Source: JADDRA01 sp038233555 | GTDB taxonomy: Bacteria; Actinomycetota; Acidimicrobiia; Acidimicrobiales; CADCSY01 | Assembly (NCBI GenBank): GCA_038233555.1 | Contig: JBBSLT010000032.1 | Span: 1-18,495 of the forward strand | Length of the DNA stretch: 18,495 bases | Reading direction: 5' to 3' | Shown: piece after piece, positions 5,816-12,645 of the stretch | Layout of the letters: every line of letters starts with the position of its first letter | How positions within the stretch are numbered: position 1 is the first letter of the stretch | Made by a program: the position numbers and the translations under genes | The notes under the pieces: model-generated | What the model saw: only the letters and a program-made list of their open reading frames with translations | Told to the model about the DNA's origin: nothing | The model's database searches: none

Positions 5816-7084
5816 TCACGATAGCAGTCTCCAGCTCGTCCCCTCCAAAGAATCGTTGATCTCGACGCCGGCGGCCAGCAGCCGGTCCCTCAGAGCGTCG
5901 GCGACGGTCCAGTCGCGAGCGTCACGGGCAGCGGTGCGGGCGTCGACGAGGGCGTCGACCAAGGGGGCCAACACCTCCTCAGGCGGAGGTCCTCCGGCGT
6001 CGGCCAGCTCCCCTAGACGCACGATCATCGACCGTAGGGCGGAGCGGGCCAGCGCAGCTTCGTCCGACTGGAGGCTGTCGGCCGACCACGAGACGATGGC
6101 GGCGTCGAGCTCAAGGGTGACGGCCACGGCCAGGTCCACCCGTCGCTTGGCCACGGCGGCGGCGAAGTGCTCCTCTAGGTCCCGGCGGACCTCCGTAAGC
6201 GACGACGGAGGGCCTCCGGGCTCACCGACATGGTCAGCGGCGGATGGTGCCTGGACCGGAGCTGGCGATCCGCTCTCGCGGCGTTGCCCCATGGCTGTCG
6301 CCCGCAACTCGGCGATGGCGACCTCGGCGCCGGAGGGGAAAATGGTGCTGACACCCCGCCGGCGCACGGTGACCCCGCCCCGCCCCACCACCGTGGCGCT
6401 GGCGGCATCGAGGTCGAGCACCAGCCCGGTGTGCTCGTCCACCCCCAACACGAACGCCTCCTCGGGGAGCATGGCCTCCATGGCCGCCAGCCGGCTCTCG
6501 CCCAGGTAGCAGTACCGGGTGTCGTGGTTGCCCCCCTCGGCGTTGTCGTAGTGGGGGATCACCGCCACCTCCGGGAGTCCGGCGGCGGCGAGCAGGTCGA
6601 GGCCGTCCAGCCACCGGGGCTCCTCGCCCACCTTGTAGATCTCGTAGACGGGAACGGTGGCAGCGCCCAGGGTGAGGGCGGCTGCACTGGCGAAGGTGAC
6701 GCAGCCGCCCCGGGCCAGCTTGTCCACCAGCGCCTCGGGGACGGGCGAGCCCGTCCACTGGCGCAGGGCGTAGGACGGGCTGCCAGGGCCGGCGAAGACG
6801 TAGCGGGCGTCGCGCAGCCGGGCCAGGGACCGTTCGCTGGCCAACGAGGCGGCGTCGGCGGCCGAGCGCCATGTAGCCACCTTGATGTCGAGGCCGACGC
6901 TCTCGCGGAAGTAGGTCACCGCCCGTTCGGCCAGGACGTCGGCGTTGGCCTGGAAGCCGAAGGGGGTGTCGAGCATCACTGCGGGGACGGGTGGGGGTCC
7001 GAGCCGACCCACCAGGCGCTGGTGGGTCGTGACCATGGTGGGGCTGGTCTCCCCCGACCCCATGATGGCCAGCAGCCTCCCCAC
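5816..7084 (-). CDS. Peptidase S51/class I glutamine amidotransferase-like protein fused to a CysS-like C-terminal module
   Basis: A 422-residue protein. The N-terminal part (about 1-250) starts GRLLAIMGSGETSPTM and contains VFAGPGSPSY and FASAAALTLG. These resemble the S51/cyanophycinase-like fold, with a candidate nucleophile Ser in ASAA where the usual motif is SAG. After a Pro/Ser-rich linker, residues about 294-422 look like the tail of cysteinyl-tRNA synthetase: a DALR-like helical region, then DWTVADALRDRLLAAGVEI and a final GTSW. The CysS catalytic core is absent. GTG 7084 is chosen because a G-rich AGGGGGG site lies 6 nt upstream; TTG 7090 is possible. It starts 2 nt after the hydrolase stop, so the two form an operon, and it precedes the tRNA cluster. 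Substrate unknown. Confidence 0.78.
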   Translation of the reverse strand: MGRLLAIMGSGETSPTMVTTHQRLVGRLGPPPVPAVMLDTPFGFQANADVLAERAVTYFRESVGLDIKVATWRSAADAASLASERSLARLRDARYVFAGPGSPSYALRQWTGSPVPEALVDKLARGGCVTFASAAALTLGAATVPVYEIYKVGEEPRWLDGLDLLAAAGLPEVAVIPHYDNAEGGNHDTRYCYLGESRLAAMEAMLPEEAFVLGVDEHTGLVLDLDAASATVVGRGGVTVRRRGVSTIFPSGAEVAIAELRATAMGQRRESGSPAPVQAPSAADHVGEPGGPPSSLTEVRRDLEEHFAAAVAKRRVDLAVAVTLELDAAIVSWSADSLQSDEAALARSALRSMIVRLGELADAGGPPPEEVLAPLVDALVDARTAARDARDWTVADALRDRLLAAGVEINDSLEGTSWRLLS

Positions 7085-7086
7085 GC

Positions 7087-7986
7087 TCAACCCCCCCTGT
7101 TCTTTGTCGCGTTCACAACCCCTGGTGTTGATGAGGCGACAAAGAACGGGGTGAAGAACGAGGAGAGAAGGGCGGCCACCGCCTCGGGGTGCTGGGCGTG
7201 CAGATCGTGGTCGCCCGTCATCCAGTGGACCTCGCCCCTCGGCAGGGCGGCGGCGGCCGCCTCGACCTGTTCTGGGCGCTCGCCGGCCGGCGACGTGTGG
7301 CCGGCGGGCACGAGCAGGACCGGCACTTTGATCTCCGGGTACCGAGTGGACGGTCGGTGGTTCCACAGAGCCCGCAGGAGGGCCAAGTGGCGTTCGGCGG
7401 TGAGCCAGGGGGCGACGGTGCCGTCGGGCCGGTGCTCGAAGCATGCCAGTGCGCCCCGGATGCCGGCCTCGGGCCAATCGGGGTGGCGCTGTCGCAGCAT
7501 GGTCTCGATGTCGGCTGCGGGGCGTCCCGCCGTGGCGGGCGGTGCCAGTGCGGCGGCACAGCTCTCCCAGTCGGGGAAGCGCCGGCCCAACTCGATCCAG
7601 CCACCGTCGATGCAGGCCACGCCTCGCACCCGCTCGGAGAATCGCCAGGCCAGCTCCAGGGCCACGTTGGCCCCCATCGACTGGCCCACCACTACCACAC
7701 GGGAGAATCCGAGCGAGTCGAGGACGGTCACCAGGTCGTGGGTCAGGGTGGCGAAGTCGTAGCCCGCATCGGGTTTGGCACTCTGGCCGTGACCTCGCAG
7801 GTCGACCGCCGCTACCGGATGGCCCCGGCCGGACAGGGCCTCGGCCACCCCGTCCCACAGGTGAAGGTTGGAGGCCAGGCCGTGCACGAGCAGGAACTGG
7901 ACGCTGTCGCTGTCCTCATCGTCCCAGCGGTACACCGACAAGGCAACATTGTCGGAGACGACCACCTCCTGCATGCGACCGGACAC
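7087..7986 (-). CDS. Alpha/beta hydrolase
   Basis: A 299-residue alpha/beta-hydrolase-fold enzyme. It shows the oxyanion-hole HG (35-36), DLRGHG (62-67), the nucleophile elbow GQSMG with Ser103, and a C-terminal GDHDLHAQHPE whose His263 (or His260) would be catalytic. The acid is probably an Asp or Glu in the VPVLLVPAG region. The substrate is unknown; esterase, epoxide-hydrolase and C-C-hydrolase activities are all open. GTG 7986 is preferred over ATG 7974 because TACCGT (7999-7994) ends 7 nt upstream, as in a leaderless gene. The last roughly 17 codons are encoded inside the 49-bp palindrome at 7099-7147 and look like an added tail beyond the hydrolase fold. Confidence 0.88.
   Translation of the reverse strand: MSGRMQEVVVSDNVALSVYRWDDEDSDSVQFLLVHGLASNLHLWDGVAEALSGRGHPVAAVDLRGHGQSAKPDAGYDFATLTHDLVTVLDSLGFSRVVVVGQSMGANVALELAWRFSERVRGVACIDGGWIELGRRFPDWESCAAALAPPATAGRPAADIETMLRQRHPDWPEAGIRGALACFEHRPDGTVAPWLTAERHLALLRALWNHRPSTRYPEIKVPVLLVPAGHTSPAGERPEQVEAAAAALPRGEVHWMTGDHDLHAQHPEAVAALLSSFFTPFFVASSTPGVVNATKNRGG
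7099..7147. repeat. 49-bp interrupted palindrome at the hydrolase gene 3' end
   Basis: Perfect 12-bp arms GTTCTTTGTCGC (7099-7110) and GCGACAAAGAAC (7136-7147) flank a 25-nt centre. The centre is itself nearly palindromic (CAAC-C-CC-T-GG-T-GTTG). It lies inside the coding end of the hydrolase gene and 15 nt before the next start. It reads open on both strands. It resembles a small dispersed palindromic repeat more than a terminator, since two coupled genes flank it. No second copy was seen in this window. Confidence 0.85.
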
Positions 7987-8053
7987 TCAGGCGACGGTAG
8001 CGACCTTCGTCAGTCCTCGGCTCCGTTTCAACCAAGGCTGTAGCGTGCGCACC
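7987..8053. promoter_or_regulatory. Divergent leaderless promoter region (hydrolase / plsY)
   Basis: On the minus strand TACCGT (7999-7994) ends 7 nt before GTG 7986. On the plus strand TAGCGT (8041-8046) ends 7 nt before GTG 8054. Both fit the TAnnnT -10 rule for leaderless actinobacterial genes. No clear -35 boxes are visible. Confidence 0.45.
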
Positions 8054-8815
8054 GTGAAGGGTGCTCGTCTGGTTGCCGCTGCGACACTCGGCTATGTGGT
8101 CGGGACGGCTCCCTCGGCCGACCTGGCCTGCCGCCTAGCTACTGGCGGGACGACCGATCTGCGGGCGGTGGGCAGCCGCAATCCCGGAGCCAACAACGTG
8201 GCCAAGCACCTGGGCAAGAGTTGGGGCTACGGGGTCATGGCCGCCGACATCGCCAAGGGGGCGCTGGCCTGTGTCGCCGGGCGGGTGGCAGCTGGTACCA
8301 ACGGCTCGCACGTGGCCGGCGTGGGAGCGGTGGTCGGCCACTGCTACCCGTTGTGGTCGGGCTTTCGGGGCGGCAAGGGCGTGGCGGTCAGCGTGGGGCA
8401 GTGTGGCGCCACCTTCCCGGTGTGGTCGGTCGTCGACCTGCTGGTGGCCTGGGCCGCGGCCGAGGTTCCCCGCCGCTGGTACGCCAGCGTCGACGACACC
8501 AGGTGGTGGAGGCGACGTCACGTGGGGGCAACCGTCGTCTCCTCGTCGGCGTGGGTGGTGGCGGCGACACTGTGGTGGCGACGGGGTTGGCCCAACCTGT
8601 GGGGCCCGCACCCCAGCGCCGCCCTGCCGCTGGCGGCCGCCGCCACCAGCGCCGTGATTCTCCTTCGCCTCGCCACCGAGCCGCTGCCGCTCGACCCAGG
8701 ACCGGCCGACGAGCCACCTCCGCCTCCCGACGGCGGGGGTCGGGAACCGCTCGTGCCCGTTCCCTCGCTGCCCACCCTCGAAGCCACCCTCGAAGTCGAA
8801 GCGTCGCCGGCGTGA
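8054..8815 (+). CDS. plsY: PlsY-like glycerol-3-phosphate acyltransferase
   Basis: This 253-residue membrane protein carries the PlsY signature blocks: GTAPSADL (17-24), GSRNPGANN (40-48) and GHCYPLWSGFRGGKGVA (95-111). PlsY transfers the acyl group from acyl phosphate to glycerol-3-phosphate in the membrane, the first step of phospholipid synthesis. Hydrophobic stretches alternate with these loops. It is about 50 residues longer than typical PlsY because of a Trp/Arg-containing segment and a Pro-rich tail. GTG 8054 follows a -10-like box by 7 nt; GTG 8045, with AAGG 7 nt upstream, is the alternative. The TGA overlaps the next GTG (GTGA, 8812-8815), so it is coupled to the degV-family gene, itself linked to fatty-acid handling. 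Confidence 0.85.
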   Translation: MKGARLVAAATLGYVVGTAPSADLACRLATGGTTDLRAVGSRNPGANNVAKHLGKSWGYGVMAADIAKGALACVAGRVAAGTNGSHVAGVGAVVGHCYPLWSGFRGGKGVAVSVGQCGATFPVWSVVDLLVAWAAAEVPRRWYASVDDTRWWRRRHVGATVVSSSAWVVAATLWWRRGWPNLWGPHPSAALPLAAAATSAVILLRLATEPLPLDPGPADEPPPPPDGGGREPLVPVPSLPTLEATLEVEASPA

Positions 8816-9657
8816 TCGGTCTGCTCACCGATTCCAACGCTCAGCTCCCACCCGAGCTGGCCGAGCGCTACGGCGTGGAAGTTGTTCCCCTCACCGTGAC
8901 CGTCGACGGCGAGTCCTTCCTGGAGGGCGTCGACCTCGACGCTGACGCCTTCTACGCCCACTTCGAGGGGGGACGCCGGCCCGAGGTGTCGACCTCCCAG
9001 CCCAGTCCTGGACGCTTCGCCCAGGCCTTCGCCGAGCTGGCCTCACGAGGTGCCCAAGAGATCCTGGCCGTCCATGTTGGCTCGGCCGTCTCCGGCACCG
9101 TCAACAGCGCTCGTCTGGCGGCGCCGAGCTCTCCGATCCCGGTGCGCATCGTCGACACCGGCACGGTCAGTTTCGGGGTGGCTTGCTGTGTGTGGGAGGC
9201 CGGTGAGGCCCTGGCCCGGGGAGCCACCATGGACGAGGCGGAAGCCATCGCCGGTGCGGTCGGCGAGACGGTGGGAACGGTGTTCACCGTGGGCGCCCTC
9301 GACCTGGCCAAGGCCGGGGGGCGCCTGGCCCCCGACGCTGATGCCGGGACCGGCGGGGCGAGCGTTCCCGTGCTGACCATGGCCGGCGGGCTGATGACGG
9401 TGATCGGGGAGGCCGGCGACATCGACGCTGCGGCTGCAGCCATGGCCGACCACGTCCTGGCCGCAGGGGACGGTTCGCCGCTGCGGGTCGGCCTGGGCAT
9501 CGCCGACGCCAGTGCCGCACCTTTGTGGCGGGCTCTGGAAGACCGCCTGGCCGGCGTCTCGAACGTCCGGGAGATCGTGCGCTACCGCATTGGGCCGAGC
9601 GTCGGGGCGCACACCGGCCCGGGAACGGCGGGTGTCTTCTTCTACCCGTCCGTCTGA
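8812..9657 (+). CDS. DegV-family fatty-acid-binding protein
   Basis: A 281-residue protein of the DegV (FakB-like) family. It starts IGLLTDSNAQLPPEL, has the TSQPS loop (61-65) that contacts the fatty-acid carboxylate in known structures, then SAVSGTVNSARLA and a LAKAGGRL segment. Family members present fatty acids to a kinase (FakA) for acyl-phosphate production in many bacteria. Acyl phosphate is the PlsY substrate, so coupling to plsY by GTGA makes biochemical sense. No FakA-like gene is in this window. GTG 8812 is the only start that gives the complete N-terminal beta strand. The region reading through plsY in this frame is a shadow. Confidence 0.9.
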   Translation: MIGLLTDSNAQLPPELAERYGVEVVPLTVTVDGESFLEGVDLDADAFYAHFEGGRRPEVSTSQPSPGRFAQAFAELASRGAQEILAVHVGSAVSGTVNSARLAAPSSPIPVRIVDTGTVSFGVACCVWEAGEALARGATMDEAEAIAGAVGETVGTVFTVGALDLAKAGGRLAPDADAGTGGASVPVLTMAGGLMTVIGEAGDIDAAAAAMADHVLAAGDGSPLRVGLGIADASAAPLWRALEDRLAGVSNVREIVRYRIGPSVGAHTGPGTAGVFFYPSV

Positions 9658-9667
9658 TCTGACCGGG

Positions 9668-9910
9668 TCAGCTCACGGCGGGAAGCGGTGCCTCCAGGAC
9701 GACCGATGGCGAGGACGACATCGTGCCTATCTCGGAGGCCGAAGGCTGGCCGGCCCAGTGGGCGCCGAAGAGGGTGGCCACAATGATGGCGACCACAGCC
9801 GTGCAGTAGATCCGGTGGATGCGGATCCATTCGGGAACACCGGGTACGTCATCGAGTCCCTGCCCGGCGCCGCAGAAGTTTCCACTGCCCGCGTCCGCTG
9901 TCACCTTCAT
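9668..9910 (-). CDS. Small single-pass membrane protein, unknown
   Basis: An 80-residue ORF in an otherwise empty 324-bp gap, convergent with the degV-family gene and divergent from the ABC transporter. Third codon positions are strongly G/C rich, supporting coding. It has one hydrophobic helix (IYCTAVVAIIVATLFGAHWA, about residues 36-55), with a polar Gly/Asp-rich N-terminal part and a Ser/Pro-rich end. ATG 9910 has only a weak upstream GGA. A longer version from TTG 9991 would overlap the ABC gene and is less likely. No family recognised. Confidence 0.42.
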   Translation of the reverse strand: MKVTADAGSGNFCGAGQGLDDVPGVPEWIRIHRIYCTAVVAIIVATLFGAHWAGQPSASEIGTMSSSPSVVLEAPLPAVS

Positions 9911-9981
9911 TCCATCGGCTGCTTGCCTCTCGGACTTGAGGGCGTCTTGGCGAAGACTAGGGTCATCGGCGGAGGTGACCA

Positions 9982-10713
9982 ATGGCCGCAATCGTCGTAG
10001 CAGGTCTCACCAAGCGCTTCGGAAATCTGGTTGCCGTCGACGATCTCAGCTTCGAGGTGGAGGTCGGCACCGTCACCGGATGCCTGGGCCCCAATGGGGC
10101 AGGCAAGACCACCACCTTGCGCATGCTGTTGGGGCTGGTGACGCCCACTGCGGGCACAGCCACCATCGCCGGGCAGCCCTACCACGAGTTGACGAATCCG
10201 AAGGCCACGGTGGGCGCCATGCTGGAGGCCAGCGGCTTCCACCCCGGTCGCAGCGCCGCCAACTCCCTCCGGGTGATCGCCGCTGCCGCCGGCCTGCCCC
10301 GGTCACGGGTCGACGAGGTGCTGGCCGAGGTCGACCTGGCCGACGCCGCCGGCCGCCGGGTGGGGGGCTTCTCCCTCGGGATGCGCCAGCGCCTCGGCCT
10401 GGCCGGCGCCCTGTTGGGCGATCCTCAGGTGCTGGTGCTCGACGAGCCCGGCAACGGCCTCGACCCCGAGGGCATCCGCTGGCTGCGGGGCTTCTTGCGC
10501 CGCTACGCCGAGCAGGGTCGAACCGTCCTCGTCTCCAGTCACGCCCTGGCCGAGGTGGCCCAGACGGTCGACCGGGTGGTCATCATCGCCCGGGGCCGCC
10601 TCGTCGCTCACTCGACGCTGGCCGAGCTCACCCAGCGTGGCAACCTCGAGGACGTCTTCTTGGAACTTACCTCTGCCGGTCGAGAGGGATCGCCCGGAGC
10701 AGGGCCCCGATGA
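9982..10713 (+). CDS. ABC transporter ATP-binding protein (ABC-2 type)
   Basis: A 243-residue nucleotide-binding subunit of the DrrA/CcmA-like class. Walker A is GPNGAGKTT (36-44), the signature is degenerate (FSLGM, 130-134, in place of LSGGQ), Walker B is VLVLDEP with Asp154 and Glu155, and the H-loop is His187 (SSHAL). GGAGG (9971-9975) lies 6 nt before the ATG. The stop overlaps the start of the permease gene (ATGA, 10710-10713). Together they form a two-component exporter; the substrate (drug, lipid or peptide) cannot be told from sequence. Confidence 0.95.
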   Translation: MAAIVVAGLTKRFGNLVAVDDLSFEVEVGTVTGCLGPNGAGKTTTLRMLLGLVTPTAGTATIAGQPYHELTNPKATVGAMLEASGFHPGRSAANSLRVIAAAAGLPRSRVDEVLAEVDLADAAGRRVGGFSLGMRQRLGLAGALLGDPQVLVLDEPGNGLDPEGIRWLRGFLRRYAEQGRTVLVSSHALAEVAQTVDRVVIIARGRLVAHSTLAELTQRGNLEDVFLELTSAGREGSPGAGPR

Positions 10714-11456
10714 AGGAGCTGATCACCGCCGAGGTCCTCAAGCTGCGCACCACCCGGCTGGTCTACGGCCTGCTCGCCGCCACCCTGGCCCTTGCCGTGG
10801 CCGGCACCCTCGGCACCGTCGCCATCTCCGGCGAGATGGAGCAAACCTTCTCCCTGGACACGGCCGAGGGGGTCCGCAACGTGTTCTCCAACGCAGGCGC
10901 CGGTTCGATCTTCGTGCTGGTGCTCGGGATCCTCGGCATGACCAGCGAGTTCCGGCACAACACCGTCACCGAGACCTTCCTGGTGACGCCCACCCGGGGC
11001 CAGGTGGTCACCGCCAAGCTGGTGACCTTCGCCGTGGTCGGGCTGATCTTCGCACTGCTGGCGGCGGTGGCGACCGTGGCCGTGGCCCTGCCGGCGCTGG
11101 CCTCCAAAGGGATCGATGTGGCCGTCGGCGACTACGCCGGGGTGCTGGCCGGCGTAGTCGCCATCACCGTGGCCTACGGGCTGTTGGGCGTGGCCGTGGG
11201 CTCGCTCATCCGCAACTCCACGGCGGCGGTCATCGTGGCCCTGGCCTGGACCTTCGTCGTCGAGGGCCTGCTCGTCGGCCTCGTGCCCGAGATCGGGCGC
11301 TGGCTGCCGGGAGGTGCCGCCGCCGCCGTGAGCGGCCAGTCGGTGCCTGGCTCGGAGCTTCTTGCCCCGGCCGTGGCTGTCCTGGTGCTGATCGCTTACG
11401 TCGTGGCCTTCTCCGCCGCCGGCACCCGCTTCGTGATCCGCCGAGACATCACCTGA
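10710..11456 (+). CDS. ABC-2 type transporter permease
   Basis: A 248-residue integral membrane partner of the preceding ATPase. About six hydrophobic helices lie near residues 18-38, 62-77, 102-128, 142-165, 172-192 and 216-237. TSEFRHNTVTETFL (78-91) fits the cytoplasmic coupling segment seen in ABC-2 permeases. The ATG is embedded in the upstream stop, so synthesis is coupled. It is followed by a 118-bp convergent gap. Confidence 0.9.
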   Translation: MKELITAEVLKLRTTRLVYGLLAATLALAVAGTLGTVAISGEMEQTFSLDTAEGVRNVFSNAGAGSIFVLVLGILGMTSEFRHNTVTETFLVTPTRGQVVTAKLVTFAVVGLIFALLAAVATVAVALPALASKGIDVAVGDYAGVLAGVVAITVAYGLLGVAVGSLIRNSTAAVIVALAWTFVVEGLLVGLVPEIGRWLPGGAAAAVSGQSVPGSELLAPAVAVLVLIAYVVAFSAAGTRFVIRRDIT

Positions 11457-11539
11457 GACTGAGCAGCCTCCGCCTCATGGCGACCCCTGTCTGCCTCCGT
11501 CGATCCCATGATGGTTCACGTCGCCAAGGGGAAGCCCAT

Positions 11540-11570
11540 GCGGCCCGAGGGATCCTCCAGCAGAGGCCGC
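11540..11570. terminator. Possible bidirectional terminator hairpin
   Basis: Arms GCGGCC (11540-11545) and GGCCGC (11565-11570) enclose a smaller GAGG-GAT-CCTC stem. It lies in the convergent gap after the ABC permease gene and just before the stop of the opposing gene. There is no clear T tract. Confidence 0.3.
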
Positions 11571-11574
11571 ACCT

Positions 11575-12141
11575 TCACCATGGCCGGACTCCGGGGCGCC
11601 TCGCTAACCCGAAGCGGGCAGGGGCATGGAAGCGACCTAGCTGGCCGAGGTCGCGACCGGCCCAAGACGCCTCGGCCGCCACCACTCGCCGGTATTCGTC
11701 GGCTCGGTACCACTCCCGCACACCGGTAGGACTCACGCCGTAGGTCTGCACGCCGAGCAGAGCTCGGGAGGCCAAGCGCTCCAGAGGGCGCACCCAAGGC
11801 TGGCCCCTCAACGCCGGCAGTGGGATGCGCCGGCGCCTCCCACCAGCCCGCATCCTCAGGCGCAGATCCCCGGCACTGATCTCCAACACGTCATCCTCTA
11901 GCCGGCACGCCATGGGCACCGTCTCGACCTTGTCGAAGCGGTAGACCGAGGTGACCAACGCGGCTACGGCCGGCCGGTCGACCAACAGGATCCGCTCACC
12001 GTCGGGTCGCGCCCACATGACGTCGTCCATGGGCCCGAGCGGTGACTCGTCCCAGTGACCGACGACGAAGCGGTGCCCGGACGAGAAGCCGGCGCTGGCG
12101 ATGGTCCCGGCGAGCTCGTAGCGAGAAGCAGTTGCTCCCAT
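11575..12141 (-). CDS. Hypothetical protein, 188 residues
   Basis: A soluble protein of unknown function. It reads as a globular, mixed alpha/beta product: an N-terminal YELAGTIASAGFSSGHRFVV, then GHWDESPLGPMDDVMWARPDG, and a basic mid-region (MRAGGRRRR). It has neither a signal peptide nor a transmembrane helix. GC-rich third positions support coding, and ATG 12141 gives a normal N-terminus. No Shine-Dalgarno is visible. A TAGCCT box (12157-12152) ends 10 nt upstream, inside a 16-bp tandem repeat. It converges on the ABC operon. I do not recognise a characterised family. Confidence 0.7.
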   Translation of the reverse strand: MGATASRYELAGTIASAGFSSGHRFVVGHWDESPLGPMDDVMWARPDGERILLVDRPAVAALVTSVYRFDKVETVPMACRLEDDVLEISAGDLRLRMRAGGRRRRIPLPALRGQPWVRPLERLASRALLGVQTYGVSPTGVREWYRADEYRRVVAAEASWAGRDLGQLGRFHAPARFGLARRPGVRPW

Positions 12142-12150
12142 TTGTCGATG

Positions 12151-12188
12151 GAGGCTACGGGCGGTGGAGGCTACGGGCGGTGGAGGCT
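12151..12188. repeat. 16-bp tandem repeat (about 2.4 copies)
   Basis: GAGGCTACGGGCGGTG occurs at 12151-12166 and 12167-12182, followed by GAGGCT. On the minus strand each full unit carries TAGCCT, so the -10-like box of the downstream 188-residue gene is duplicated 16 bp apart. Confidence 0.85.
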
Positions 12189-12251
12189 CGCTCTACGCCC
12201 TGCCCGATCACCCCGACGCCGCCGTGCATCAGACCAAGGCTGACGCCAATA

Positions 12252-12266
12252 CCGCCGAAGTGGCGG
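12252..12266 (-). terminator. Weak hairpin after the 73-residue gene
   Basis: CCGCC-N5-GGCGG lies 25 nt beyond the TAG of the gene at 12292-12513. It may end that transcript, but there is no T run. Confidence 0.22.
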
Positions 12267-12291
12267 AGCAGAGATGAGAGGGTGAGCGCGC

Positions 12292-12513
12292 CTAGTGCTC
12301 GTGCTGGATGCGCCCCACGAGGAGCTGTTTGCCCATCTCCGCGGCGCGGCGGTAGCCCTGCTGCACTTGCTGGAAGTAGGTCTTGAGGTCCTCGTCAGTA
12401 TTGGCGTCGTCCAGGTACTTCTGGATCGTCTCGGCCCCATGGAGGGCGTGGTAGACGACGCTGATGACGTCGTAGGTCGGGTCGCTGGTGCCGGTGGTCT
12501 GTTGGTCGCTCAT
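12292..12513 (-). CDS. Small helical protein, unknown function
   Basis: A 73-residue acidic protein beginning MSDQQTTGTSDPTYDVISVV. The body is predicted all-helical (YHALHGAETIQKYLDDANTD, then a Gln/Arg-rich second helix) and ends with His residues. The start at 12513 is favoured over the longer frame because AGAGGG lies about 9 nt upstream. The size and pattern fit a two-helix or ferritin-like hairpin protein, but I recognise no named family. It is divergent from the DUF1622 gene. Confidence 0.68.
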   Translation of the reverse strand: MSDQQTTGTSDPTYDVISVVYHALHGAETIQKYLDDANTDEDLKTYFQQVQQGYRRAAEMGKQLLVGRIQHEH

Positions 12514-12629
12514 GGATCCAACCCTCTCCCGAAGGCCCTTAGGGCACACCTCACCTCACGACTGCTGGTCACACGACTGCTGGTCAACAGCCTCGGACCT
12601 AGGTTCGTTTCCGACGCTTGCGGGTAGCC

Positions 12630-12643
12630 GGGTCACTTGACCC
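12630..12643. promoter_or_regulatory. Palindrome abutting the DUF1622 start
   Basis: GGGTCA-CT-TGACCC ends 2 nt before the ATG at 12646. The 6-bp arms are perfect. A regulator bound here would cover the start region of this gene, which has no visible Shine-Dalgarno. Confidence 0.35.
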
Positions 12644-12645
12644 TG

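Noticed and set aside
5816..7858. A single 680-codon minus-strand frame
   Set aside because: Its upstream part is an alternative frame of the alpha/beta hydrolase gene. The family-like protein begins only at about 7084.
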